Assembly: GCA_963930775.1 (NCBI GenBank)
Contig: OZ005689.1
Location: 33,713,235-33,777,234, forward strand
Direction: 5' to 3'
DNA: 64,000 bases
From: Cliona cf. orientalis
Taxonomy: Eukaryota; Porifera; Demospongiae; Clionaida; Clionaidae
Part shown: positions 45,208-56,270 of the stretch, in pieces
How positions within the stretch are numbered: position 1 is the stretch's first letter
How the letters are laid out: each line of letters begins with the position of its first letter
The notes under the pieces: generated by a model
What the model was told of the DNA's origin: nothing
Seen by the model: only the letters and a program-made list of their open reading frames with translations
Database searches by the model: none
Program-made: the position numbers and the translations under genes

Positions 45208-46462
45208 AAATATTGCACTTTGCATGCCCCTCGTGCCTGTGCCGGTATCTTAATGAAAGAGTCTGACCTTGGTTTGGAACATTTGGAGCCTACTGAGAAC
45301 AGTTATGAAGGAGTGCTTCAGTTTATAACTAGCAAGAACGTTACTCGAAATCAAGTGTACTATCAGGTAACCGAAACAATTCACCAACAGCTTGTATAAT
45401 ACATGTACTTGACTATGTTATAGGTAGCTTGGCTTGGCAAACAAGAAAAGCTTACCTGGGTACCCTCCGATTGTGTACCACCAACTTTGATTGCAGAGTT
45501 TGAAGCTTGCATAAAGCCAACAGACATGGTTTCTACTGACACAAGATATGGAATGATAAATCATACTCTGACCACAAGCTCTAGTAATTCAGATGAAAAA
45601 GAACCCAATCCCAAAAAGAGCAAACTGATACCTGGTCCAGTATATGACAAAGGGTATGCTTCATAATACTTTTAGTGGATCTTTATTTATTTTTACTGCA
45701 TGTCGATCATATACAGAGTATTCACAGAATCTGAAAACACGCTCACATGCAATACCAAAAAAGATAAGGGTAGTCGCCTTCATACGCGCACAGCTGGTAT
45801 AACACAAATATTTAATTTGCTACACATTATTTTTATATTAATTTTGTATATCGATAGGAATCTTAGTTGGAATGTGGCCCTGTGGCATAGTAGTGCTGAT
45901 GCAAGAATTATTTACAACTGAAAGCAAGTCCCAAGTTTATGCTGCTGTTCATGAGCTGCTCAGCAATTATCCATCCATCTCTCAGTCACTGAGTATATAT
46001 GTGTTGTGTATTATGCAATAGGGTACACACACATATATGCTGTATCTGCACTTTTCAGGATATATTTGCTATGATGATGGTGTCATTTACGTAAATATGC
46101 CAGGAATCCTGTGCGAAGTCAGCTCACTCCTTCCACCATTAAACTTTCTCAAATTGAGATTGTAATTGATAAAATGCATATGGCTGGACATGTTGATAAG
46201 TGGTGTCTTGACAATTGTGACCCAAAGCTATTTACAGACCTTGTCAATGTATGTTAATTTATTACGTATGCAGAGTACACTTTAAATAGATCATTTTTAG
46301 GTTGACACTGAAGTCTGTGAGCAGTATTTCTCCTGGTTGTCGAAGTACTCTAAGATGACCAGAAGAATGTCTCGTAATACTTTCGTGTTCTTTTTACTAA
46401 ACCTTTGTGATCATCACAATATCAGGGAAGAACAAAAGCTCCAGAGAGCAAAATTAATGTGA
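45208..46462 (+). pseudogene. KDZ-like transposase C-terminus with chromodomain-like exon
   Basis: Exons about 45208-45366, 45424-45653, 45858 to about 45990, 46059-46248 and 46301-46462, with good GT-AG sites. YYQVAWLGKQEKLTWVPSDC followed by TLIAEFEACIKP has the spacing of a chromodomain (YxVxW...TWxP...LIxEFE). Then GMWPCGIVVLMQELFTTES, a YDDG...CHLRKYARNPVRSQ block, IVIDKMHMAGHVDKWC and VDTEVCEQYFSWLSKYSKMT, the order of D, H/C and E blocks I associate with KDZ (Kyakuja-Dileera-Zisupton) transposases. A one-base frameshift at about 46081 separates YDDG from CHLRK. N-terminal half not found. Confidence 0.6.
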
Positions 46463-46750
46463 TTTCCCATAAACAGTAGGACTCGCATAATAATAATAAT
46501 ATGATTATTACTTAATTTTGTTTTTTTTATGTATAATAATAATTATTATTATATATCAGCATCAGATTCCCAGGTATAGGTGTGTGACTTGGGATACTGA
46601 AACCAGGGGCAAGCATGACACTAGATACTAGATACTACATGGTACATGGCTGCATATTATTATGATATTATGGTTATCCTATACAGTATAGTCTGTACAT
46701 AACTTGGGATATCCCATAGCTATGATACATATAATTATACAAGCTCAATA
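46463..46750. other. AT-rich spacer
   Basis: No gene supported. Confidence 0.5.
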
Positions 46751-47530
46751 TTATAATAGTAGACATCCCAGGTTGTCGGTGTGTACTTTGTATACCTTCG
46801 GACATGTACAACCAAGGACACAGCCTGATATATACACAATGTCATGTATATATACAAGTTCAATATTATAGTAGACATCCCAGGTTGTCTGTGCGTACTT
46901 TGTATACCTTTGGACACGTACGACCAAGGACACAGCCTGATATGTATATATACAGGTTCTATAGTAGACATCCCTGGTTGTCTGTGCGTACTTTGTATAC
47001 CTTTGGACACGTACGACCAAGGATACAGCCTGATATATACACATGTATAATACAAGCTTAATAGTAGACATCCCAGGTTGTCTGTGTGTACTTTGTATAC
47101 CTTCGGACATGTAGGACCAAGGACACAGCCTGATATATACACACCTATGTATACAAGCTTAATAGTAGACATCCCAGGTTGTCTGTGTGTACTTTGTATA
47201 CCTTCGGACATGTAGGACCAAGGACACAGCCTGATATATACACACCTATGTATACAAGCTTAATAGTAGACATCCCAGGTTGTCTGTGTGTACTTTGTAT
47301 ACCTTCGGACATGTAGGACCAAGGACACAGCCTGACATATACACATGTATAATACAAGCTTAATAGTAGACATCCCAGGTTGTCTGTGTGTACTTTGTAT
47401 AGCTTCGGACATGTAGGAACAAGGACACAGCCTGATACTATTATACACATGTAAAGGACAATGAATGATACTGGCTCGACAGTAGACATCCAAGGTTGTC
47501 TATATATACTTTGTATATACCAGGACAATG
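46750..47530. repeat. Minisatellite, about 7 units of ~85-120 bp
   Basis: Repeated blocks of GTAGACATCCCAGGTTGTCT, then ACTTTGTATACCTTCGGACA and GGACACAGCCTGATATATAC. Unit length varies. It keeps long frames open on both strands, which explains the repetitive ORFs here. Confidence 0.92.
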
Positions 47531-48085
47531 CCTAGAGCTAGTAATAGTATATTATGTCCAGTATGTTGTATATATCCAAAGGTAAACACAGTACAGGCTA
47601 CCCAGGATGTCAATGGGAATCACTGACTATCTGTATAATCAAAGTATTATCTAATACTTGGAGCCATATATAGCTACGTACCCTAGATGCAGCAGGGGAT
47701 GTACCATTAATGACATCGTGCTAACAAACGCTATACTGGTACTTGTTATATTCGCCCCGCCGTTGAAGAATCACGACCAATGATTGAGGTATTAGTTTGT
47801 CATAGTCATAGACAGCATCCCCATATCTGTTGGGAGGTTGTCTGTTCCTCCTAGGTCGTTGTGAGTTGCCATCATCTATTTCTTAGTTGGGAATGATTCC
47901 TATCTCTGGTTCTCAAGTTCCAGTGATCTGCGACCCTGTTGTTGGTTCTAGGAGCGGTTATGCTTCTGGCATTGTAGTGAATGCTTCAACAGTTTGTTTT
48001 GGTGTGGAGCAGGGTTTCAGGAGATCGAATATGGCTACTTAACCCGAGCACACCACGTGGACTCTCTCCCAAGCATTGGACAAGA
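47531..48085. other. Spacer, no gene supported
   Basis: May belong to the gypsy fragment interrupted by the following MITE, but no motif is clear. Confidence 0.35.
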
Positions 48086-48091
48086 CCATGT

Positions 48092-48754
48092 GTGACCGGA
48101 TTTGGAAAAACCCTCTGTATGGAATTTTTTCTGAAATTTGAGTTAGATGCTAAGCTCTACCATAGAGCTAATCCGCGCTCAAGTCTTAGGCCAATCGTGC
48201 ACTTTGTTGTGGAGATACAGCGTTTTGTTTGCGATCGCACCACACCCCCCCCCCCCCCCCCCAATAATCGAGAAATTACGGTCTAAAGGCGTTGCTATAC
48301 ACACGTATGGCGTTTCTGCATACTATGCACGACCCGGAAATCAATTAAATGGACCCGGGCGGAGCCGTTCGAAATGAACGTAAAGATAGAACAAGAGTTG
48401 AATTTCGTTGTTGACAACAGCCGATGGTTCTTAGGTGCCCAAGAAGCTAAAAAGGTGAGTGAACATACAGTAGTTCGATGAATCTAGCTGTAGCTAGGTA
48501 GAGAATTCTAATTAGCGCCCATAGCAACGGGCTCCGGGTACGGCAGCTGGGAAGACTAGGTGGGTCAAAATGAAGGCTTATTTTGCCTTTGTATAGCACG
48601 ACAAGCCTCTGTAGACAACGGCAACAGTTAGGATTGTTCGACATGTATATGACAAAATCTGGACTCTGACAAATTTCAACCTGAGCTACTGAAAACGCGC
48701 ATTGTGCGAATCGTGCACAGATCTCTTACGGAGGGTTTTCCCAAATCCGGTCAC
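48092..48754 (+). mobile_element. MITE, GTGACC family, 663 bp (copy 2)
   Basis: Ends GTGACCGGATTTGG and its inverse. Flanks ATGT and ATAT are an imperfect 4-bp TSD. The interior matches copies at 2230 and 53111. It contains a C18 tract at 48245-48262 that the other copies lack. Confidence 0.85.
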
Positions 48755-48789
48755 ATATGTTGTGAAACAAAATATCCGCAATATGGACT

Positions 48790-49200
48790 ACGTCATCCAG
48801 TTGGAAAAAGGGCATAAAGTCCTGACAGTCCACCACAACCAGCTGAAACTCTGATGCCACCTTGACTTCTGCTTCTGTCATGTGAATTTGTAGTAACTGC
48901 CGAGAGGGTAGTTCCTTGGAAAGGAAGAGTACAGAGAGCAGGGCTGCACTGCAACAAGGACCTGTTGATCAAGGAGATGGCAGATCCAGTGTCGACCAAG
49001 CAGGCTACTGTTTCTTCAAAATGCAAGTCAACAAAAACAATAGAATACAGGTCATGCTCTGTGGCGCTACTAGATACAATTGCTCCACGGGTAGCTCCAA
49101 TGCCCCCTCCAGTCTGTGTGCGCAACCACGTAGGGCATTCATGCTGATTGTGATCCGAGTGCTGCCTTGACGTCTTTTGGGACTTCTTGCAAAAGCCGTT
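48790..49200 (-). pseudogene. Gypsy-like gag-pol fragment with aspartic protease
   Basis: The minus-strand reading contains HFEETVACLVDTGSAISLIN (about 49020-48960). The DTGS motif in LVDTGSAISLI is the active site of retroelement aspartic proteases. Upstream there is an Arg/Gln-rich stretch with scattered Cys/His that may be an old nucleocapsid region. Downstream the frame changes before the region is cut by the MITE at 48092-48754. No reverse transcriptase motifs were found nearby. Confidence 0.55.
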
Positions 49201-49211
49201 CCCGAATCAGG

Positions 49212-49290
49212 GGCGGATCTAGGGGGAGTTGTTGGGGTTGCAACCCTCCCAAACGATTTTGAGCAGCCCCTCCCACTTATACACAAGGCT
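49212..49290 (+). mobile_element. Solo left end of a CAGGGGCGGATC element
   Basis: CAGGGGCGGATCTAGGGGG resembles the ends of the CAGTGGCGGATCC MITE; no right end was found. Confidence 0.4.
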
Positions 49291-49639
49291 TGATGTAGCT
49301 TGGCACAGTAGCTGCCACTCTATGGTTAGCAGCAGACAAGCTGTGTAGTACATAATTGGTCTCAAACCAACAGGTGGTGCACAGTGGTTTGTGGTACACC
49401 CTGAACATGGCTTCAGCTATGAATAATCTACTGTAGACCACAAGAGTCAGCTGTGATGCTAGGCGTGGTAAAGCTCTATACCTACAGTGTTACAGTCACT
49501 CTCTGGGGCGCGAAAAGTTGGGTTATGTACCATATAATCCATCACGAAATGTTCTTTTAAATAGAAACATTGTAGTACTAATATACGGTCTCATTTATAA
49601 AAATATACATATCCTTGACATTCATGAGTAGGTATCAAG

Positions 49640-50130
49640 TTCTCCATGTTTCTTCTGTTCCCCAGCACGATCTGTAGCTGCTAATGCACCTTTGGCATTC
49701 TACCGTTCTCCAGTTCTCCATGTGTTCTGTTTTCCACTGTTCTCCAGCACAAACTTCAAATGTAACCCAACTAGCTAGATAGTATAATTCCGCGTTCTCC
49801 TGTTCTCCATGTCCTCAGAATTCTCCACTGTTCTCCAGCACCAACTTCAAATATAATCCAACGAGCTAGATAGTATTCCATGTTCTCCTGTTCTCCATGT
49901 GCTCTGTGTTCTCCACTGTTTTCCAGCATAAACTACAACTTAGTCTAGATAGTTCTCCTGTTTTCCATGTGCTCTATGTTCTCCAGCACAATAAGGCTAT
50001 AATATTATTCTCCATGCGGTTCTCTGTGCTACGCCATCTTCTATGCATGTTTTTCCACTGTTTACTGCAGCATTCACGAACTTCAAATGCTACCAAACTA
50101 TAGGATTCCACGTTCTCTATAATTATGCTC
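49640..50130. repeat. Degenerate tandem repeat with CTGTTCTCCA motifs
   Basis: Loose units of about 80-95 bp containing GTTCTCCATGT, CTCCAGCACAAACTTCAAA and CTAGCTAGATAGTA. Confidence 0.7.
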
Positions 50131-50340
50131 TAGATGCTCGGGACAAACTTCAAATAATATAGCTAATTATGATTTATAATATGACATTGTTATGATCTGA
50201 CCTGCATCAGGCTATATTATAATATGCCATGCTGCGCATGCTCCTTACTGAAGGGCGTGTCCATTTCGGCTTTTGTGGCCATGCATGCGTGCAGATGTCT
50301 CATTTCCAGATCTTCTCGCGATCGCTTATCTCTTACAGCC

Positions 50341-50479
50341 ATGGCTGACGAACCGGTATACAGTGACTCCAAGCTAGAATTGGAAGCTGCATCGTCTGGC
50401 ATCAGCTCATTTTCGGGGCAGCACAGTCGACCTAGCACACCACGATTTGGCATCCGCTATCGCCCAGTCGATGTTCAAA
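50341..50479 (+). CDS. Possible first exon of an unidentified gene
   Basis: ATG at 50341 (context CAGCCATGG) opens MADEPVYSDSKLELEAASSG, then SRPSTPRFGIRYRPVDVQ, and ends at a strong donor A|GTAAGTGA. The Ser/Pro-rich, polar N-terminus looks like a regulatory or disordered segment. No following exon was identified in the next 1.2 kb. A housekeeping-type gene start is plausible, but the product is not recognised. Confidence 0.42.
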
Positions 50480-51724
50480 GTAAGTGATAAAAATTTAATA
50501 CTATTGGAGTTTCAGTAATTACATGTGTGCGTGCAGCAATTGTCCATACATGGGTTGCGTCAGTTGTGTTCATTTTCATGACGTTTTCCCTACTCACCCT
50601 GAATTGTGGGATGGAGGTGATAGAGGGTCACGAAATGTAGCTTAAAGCAGAAATTTTTGTGGTTTTAATGCAAATTGACTGTGCATGGGAGGGAGAGAGA
50701 GAGCGGTGTATTATGTGTATGTGTATGTATCAGACTGTGGTGTGTGTGTGCCATGTATAATATATTGTAGCTAGTATTATATGTGTGTGTGTGGGAGATC
50801 TGGAGAGAGAGAGAGAGCAAGAGCCAGAGCCATTGAGAGGATTAATATCCTAGTCATTGGCAATGCCTGGAGGTCTGGGCCTACCAGAGTCCTGAATGTT
50901 CACATTTGCATGCATCCTACACCCCTAACAATAGGTATATAGCTATGGGTAGCAATGGAGGAAACACTTGTTTGCCATGCCTAAGCATACAAACCACCTT
51001 GTAGTCAAATTTGTGGTACTGGCCATGGGCAGGCCAATAATTGGCGTAGGACAACCTTCCAGGGTACTACCTAACAGGCTGCAGGGTATGGGTCATGATC
51101 TGTATAGCAATTATGCACAATAATATGCTTGTGCAGCTACTGTACAGTGACACTCTCCTGTCTCAGTTGGGAATTATAATCACATCCCCAGTAGCCATTT
51201 ATTTTCTGTGGTTATGAGGCAATTGTGGTGTAACCTATAGTGTAATCTATGAGGTAATTACCTGAAACTTCAGGGCCTCGCTGGAGCCTTTTTGAGACTT
51301 GAAAATGATGAGTACGTAGAGTATCTGACGCATGTATCCAGCGAATAGATTAAAAGCTGAGTGCTACTTTCTCTGACAAGTAATGCTGGCCGAACTTCAC
51401 ACGTTCTCTTGGCTGACGTAATCTGTGGATAAATAAAGCTAGCCTTGCGCTATATATAGCATCGTGCATGTGGCATGCCATAATAATAATTATAATATAC
51501 CACAAGCGATCTGAAACTTGGAAGCTGTACTGCACTGTCGAGTTCATCTCCTGTGATTAATTAAAGCATCAAAACCTGTAAGTGTTGAGGTCAAGAGTCA
51601 GTCTCTGTGATCGACTCTGAGGTGCCGGCATCCATATGGCTTGTAGACTGTGCACACACTTTATTGACGACCTTGTACCCGGATATGCACCATTAGAACT
51701 GGGGATGTGGTCAAATTTTCATAG
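50480..51724. other. Probable first intron, GA/GT microsatellites
   Basis: Contains GAGA and TGTG tracts (about 50690-50825) and no supported exon. Confidence 0.45.
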
Positions 51725-51726
51725 TA

Positions 51727-51906
51727 CCGTAAATTGCGAATATTTCGTGTCTAAAATATTTTATGTGATAAATTTTCACATTAAATAATTTTCGGACAAA
51801 CAACGCTGTACCGCATTATCATTAATATTGCGCATGCATGTATTTTCGTGCATTTAATTTTTGCACAAGCCAGGCTATCTGAAAAACAATAATTCGTGAT
51901 TTACGG
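51727..51906. mobile_element. MITE with TA duplication, 180 bp
   Basis: Left CCGTAAATTGCGAATATT and right inverse (AATAATTCGTGATTTACGG) flanked by TA (51725-51726 and 51907-51908). A similar right end, GAGTTTACGGTA, occurs alone near 55086. Confidence 0.78.
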
Positions 51907-52219
51907 TATATTGTTATGTTAACAATCTTTTTATATATGAATAGAGGGTGGCTCTAGCTCTGGCATAGTGTTCTATTGTGTAGTGGCATGGCTGAGAGTA
52001 GTCACTGAAAGCATGGTACCACAACTATAGGCTTTTAGATGCTCCATTGGCATCTAGGGCATCTAGTATTATGCAGATGCTGCTAGGCTTGAGTTCCCCC
52101 TAAAAATCAGAGTTTATAGAGCAGTATATCCTTGCTCATATTAATCAAAGATTGAAGGCTTTAACATTCCTGTATAATAATTTATATCCCGTTACTATGT
52201 TGTTGCTAAGTAAAATATA

Positions 52220-52920
52220 TGCCATATTGCACTAACCGCAACGATATTGCACTAACCGCAAAGTCATATTGCACTGTCAAATGCGCTTCAGGCAAAAGTA
52301 TTGCCGAGGATCAAAGAACAGCCGCTTCTTCAGCGATTCTGTGGGGCTCTGTAAAGCTGTATTAATGGAGCGTGTAGTGGGAAGAATGGCAGGAAAAAGC
52401 ACAAAGCGGTTCGAAGCGATGGGCGGAGTCGTACCGTCAATCGGTCGCGAGTCTACACAGACTGAGAGAGCTACATACATACCAAGGTAAGCTTACCGCG
52501 TAGAAGCTTTGGCATGGTAATAGGTATCCTTGCTTCTGCGCTAGGCAACAGCTTGAGCGACGAATATCAGATTCTAAACTCGATGGTGCTTATCACGCGA
52601 TCGAGTTTAGTGTCGATTTGACCACACCGCTCAGCCACGGGGCGCTCTAAAGAACGATCGACGTTCAAGAGCTGACTCAGAGAGCGGCTTAGTAGACTGA
52701 TACAACCAAGATGAGTTGTTCTTTCTTCTTTTCAGTATCCATGGTACCTAATGCCCACGGAATATAAAATAGTTATATCACGTGCACTCGGGATGTATGG
52801 CATTCATTGCACTCAGCCCTCGGGCCGCTTCGCACCCTCGTGCTTCGGTGCAATAAATGCCATACATCCCTCGCGCCCGTGATATAACTATTACATATTG
52901 CACTAACCACATCAAAGAGA
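52220..52920. repeat. Region with TATTGCACTAACC direct repeats
   Basis: TATTGCACTAACCGCAA occurs twice near 52225-52260, and TATTGCACTAACC again near 52896, bracketing about 650 bp that include an open frame (52269-52490) ending near a GTAAGC. It may be a composite non-autonomous element. The ORF is not called a gene. Confidence 0.4.
52770..52890. repeat. Foldback hairpin, 43-bp arms
   Basis: 52770-52812 and 52848-52890 are inverse copies (TAGTTATATCACG outside, GGGATGTATGGCATT inside) with about five mismatches and a 35-bp loop. A half copy (CGTGAGGGATGTATGGCATT) is at about 56166-56205. Confidence 0.85.
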
Positions 52921-53110
52921 AACAAACACAAGTAGATTGGTGCAATGCCGCTCTATATACTCTCTTGTAGGAATCCTAGCCCATGGACTGTTATTCTGGT
53001 GGTCTCACTTGCGATTTTGCTCATGGCAATGTATATTGAGATGACAATGACTATAGTAGAGTCTGTACTGGCCATGGAGCGATTATTGCTTAGGGTTTAC
53101 TTTGTCAAAT

Positions 53111-53776
53111 GTGACCGTCTATGGGAAAACCTGCCATATGGGATTTTTGTGAAAATTGAGTTTGATGCATCTATGATAAGCTCTACCATAGAACTAACTC
53201 GCGTTCAAGTCCTAGACTGATCGCACGCTCTGTTATGGAGATACAGCGCTTTGTTTGCGATCGCGCCACACCCTCAATAATCGAGAAATTACGGTCTAAA
53301 GGCGTTGCTATGCACGTGTATGGTGTTTCCGCATACTACACGTGACCCGGAAATCAATTAAATGGACCTGGGCAGAGCTGTTCGAAATGAACGTAAAGAT
53401 CGTGTAAGAGTTGAATTTCGTTGTTGATAACAACAACAGATTGTTCTTAGATGCCCAAGAAGCTAGAAAGGTGAGCAAACATACAGTAGTTCGATGAATC
53501 TAGCTGTAGCTAGGTAGAGAATTCCAATTAGCGCCCATAGCAACGAGCTCCGGGTACGGCAGCTGGGCCGACTAGGTGGGTCAAAATGAAGGCTTATTTC
53601 GCCTTAGTAACTTACGGTTAGCCTCCGTAGACGACGGCATAGGTTAGTAGAAAGGTTCTTTGACATGAATATGACAAAAACTGGACTTTGACATTTTTCG
53701 ACCTGAGGTACTGAAAACGCGCATTGCGCGAATAACACGCGGATCCCATATGCTGGGTTATTCCGTAGACGGTCAC
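53111..53776 (+). mobile_element. MITE, GTGACC family, 666 bp (copy 3)
   Basis: Ends GTGACCGTCTATGGGAAAAC and its inverse; perfect 4-bp TSD AAAT (53107-53110 and 53777-53780). Same interior as the 2.2-kb and 48-kb copies. Confidence 0.87.
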
Positions 53777-53840
53777 AAATACTATAGTGATCATGCAGAT
53801 ATGACAATAATTAATATTATATTGATTTTTATTAATATAG

Positions 53841-53988
53841 ATGGAGTAATAGGAGTGCTAATCAATGATGAATTTGTTGAAGAAAGCAACTTCAGCATAA
53901 CTGAAATAGTAATGAAAGTGAAGGTCCATGGTCATGGTGAGGCTGGATGGCTAGTCAAAGTCACTGAAGTTACAGAAGATGAGCCTCA
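53841..53988 (+). CDS. Isolated exon of an unidentified gene
   Basis: Between an ATATAG acceptor and a CA|GTAAGTG donor lies an open, protein-like exon: DGVIGVLINDEFVEESNFSI, then VMKVKVHGHGEAGWLVKVTE. Incoming phase 1. It is 60 bp downstream of MITE copy 3. It could belong with the P-loop fragment at 55 kb, but the linkage is not shown. Confidence 0.42.
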
Positions 53989-53994
53989 GTAAGT

Positions 53995-55120
53995 GATTAA
54001 ACTTTTGTGTGCAGTTCAAGTGTAATTTACTGTTAATACAGTGGTATCTAAAAAAAATGCTTTAATTCGTACTCATCTCCCAAATGAAAAATTTCATATT
54101 TATAACGACACTTGGAGAATAATAATATTATTGATTGTTTCTACCATGGCTCCAAAATAATATAATGAATCAGTGACTGAAGCCATTGCTAAAGTGGTGA
54201 AAAACTATAAATCTTTTAAGCTGTACGTTTGTACCAAACCCTCACGAAAGAGGGCCCACTATGGAACATCGACCCACCTCCCACTTTGGGCTCAATTTCC
54301 TGCTAAGGTCTAGCTACTATTTATTTGAATATGCACCCTTGAAAACGCAGCTCAAATGGCTGGTTTATGAGGACTGAACTTCAAATACGTAGTCAATGTA
54401 AGATCGATAAGTAACCTGCCAAATAGCCGTAAAATTAAGCCTAGCTAGCTTAATGCCACAATTCAGCCCAAACAAATGATCGTGCACAGCTAGCGATCAT
54501 AACCACGCCCACTTAATACGGCTGCTGTCAATGACATACAGTGAACTATCGGCCCGATAGGCGGCTACCACTGATTTCAGCCTTATTCAAGCACGACTAC
54601 TAATCAAGAGCGAGGGCGGCCGTCAAATTATCAAGATAGTGTGGGTAACTTACCTGGCACTCTTTGGCATCTAAAATTAATAGTGACTAACGGAACGACA
54701 GTAAGCACTTAATGAAGAATATGCGTTTATATGGCACATAATCACGCCCACAAATGATGGATGCTAGGCCCGCTAGCGCTAGTGCTAGCTGGCTCGATCG
54801 GTCGAGCGCTTTAGCGTTTACAGCTGCCACTCAAGACGACGAGTGCTTGCGATTGTCTGAAGACTCAATCTTTTTGCATGATAGCTAGTGTTATTTGTGG
54901 CTATTATATCTTCAAAGATATGTGGACGCCACATACTTTCCAGCCTGTTGTTGAGGTCAAGGTCAGGTTTATAGAATACCACGCCTATAGCGCATGCGCT
55001 TAATAAACAATAGTTTGTGACGAGAAGAGAGCATGCGCTTATAATAAATAATGTGCACTTAACAGTGGGGTGCACTTAATAACCAGAGTTTACGGTATGT
55101 GTAGCCAAAAGTTGTCCATG
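53995..55120. other. Non-coding spacer
   Basis: No exon supported. Contains palindromic tracts such as GCTAGCGCTAGTGCTAGC near 54772. Confidence 0.45.
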
Positions 55121-55129
55121 CTTATATTC

Positions 55130-55678
55130 ATTGGTAGGTTATGCTTTTTTACGACAAGTGATTCCAAATCCACAAAGAAGTTCCTGTCAGTGTTGAATCA
55201 ATCATGCTCTGGAGCATTAATGTGTCAGCTTGCCGACTCAGAATTGAATAAACATATAATGAACATGACAACTGCTATCTGCAGAGCTAAACAAAGCACA
55301 GTCCAGAAGTATGAGTATGTAAAGATGGCAGCTGAATTAGTGTGCCCGACTACCATGAATGAAATTTCCACCTATTGCTGTTGGACCCAAGAACACCGGC
55401 AAATCGACAGTAGCAAGGTATTTTCTGGCCTCTTGTGGAACGCCACAATTTTTTGTCGGTGATTTTACTGCAACCGCTCCAAGCCATCTGAACAGTAGGA
55501 AAACTATCCCTACAGTATTTGATGACCCTGATGATATTGGCGAACTGAAAACCCTTACCGATGATACATTCAACAAGGGAAATTGGTGCACTTCAAAGAA
55601 TGAATCATCACCCGGAACACTAGGGATCATTACAATCAACCTGGATCGCCTCCCAAAACTATGCAGCAATTATAAGTA
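55130..55678 (+). pseudogene. P-loop NTPase fragment, family unassigned
   Basis: A first frame (LNQSCSGALMCQLADSEL, then YVKMAAELVCPTT) passes near 55357 by a frameshift into a second frame with a clear Walker A motif, AVGPKNTGKSTVARYFL, then FFVGDFTATAPSHLNSR, TIPTVFDDPDDIGEL (Walker B-like) and SPGTLGIITINLDRLP (a possible sensor-1 strand). It ends at TATAA|GTAAGT. The order and spacing recall AAA+/SF3-type helicase ATPases, but I cannot name the family. It lies about 0.6 kb upstream of the Pif1-like helicase, so both could belong to one mobile element. Confidence 0.5.
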
Positions 55679-55679
55679 A

Positions 55680-56150
55680 GTATTGATCATGTTTATTTTG
55701 TGATAGCTAGATGGGTATAGGAACCACTAGCTTCATGTAAAAGTCAAATTTTTACTAGTGATTCCAAGGCCTTATTGACTGACTTGTTTTAAGTTGTTTA
55801 TAGCCCGTGTGCTTCACAAAAATCAACAGTAGAAGCTATACAGTTCTCACCAAAGAGTGGAGTAAATAATTTTTGAAAAAGATCATTGCCTGCTACGCAG
55901 GAAATAGGTATCACTCGGAATTTGTAGTATATGCAGTAGTATATGCAGTAGGTTAATATAATTTTGTTTAGTTCATAGCTGCTGTGGTTCCGTGACTTTA
56001 GAAGGAAAATATGGGAATAGTGCAAAGGAGTCCCTTTCCTCATATCCCTAGCTGTTGCGTAGCTGTTACATTGTGTGAAAATATTAACGCACTCAAAACG
56101 GGCCTCTTGAAAAGTTTTCATGATTTATGTTAAATGTTTCATGTAATAGT
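55680..56150. other. Spacer or intron
   Basis: Nothing supported. A perfect repeat of GTAGTATATGCAGTA occurs near 55925-55950. Confidence 0.4.
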
Positions 56151-56157
56151 TAAATGT

Positions 56158-56240
56158 GTCACGGGCGTGAGGGATGTATGGCATTTATTGCACCGAAGCC
56201 CGAGGGTTCCCATATGCCGGGTTTTGTCATATACGATCAC
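56158..56240. mobile_element. Half foldback plus solo GTGATC end
   Basis: 56160-56205 matches one arm of the 52770 foldback. 56208-56238 matches the inner-to-outer right end of a GTGACC-type element (ending GATCAC). Confidence 0.45.
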
Positions 56241-56270
56241 AATCAAGCGCACTATAATCTGTGCACAGCA

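Noticed and set aside
46735..47528. Regular repeats that could suggest a CRISPR array or repeat protein
   Set aside because: Repeats are about 100 bp, contiguous and without unique spacers of fixed length, in an animal-type sequence; a minisatellite explains them.
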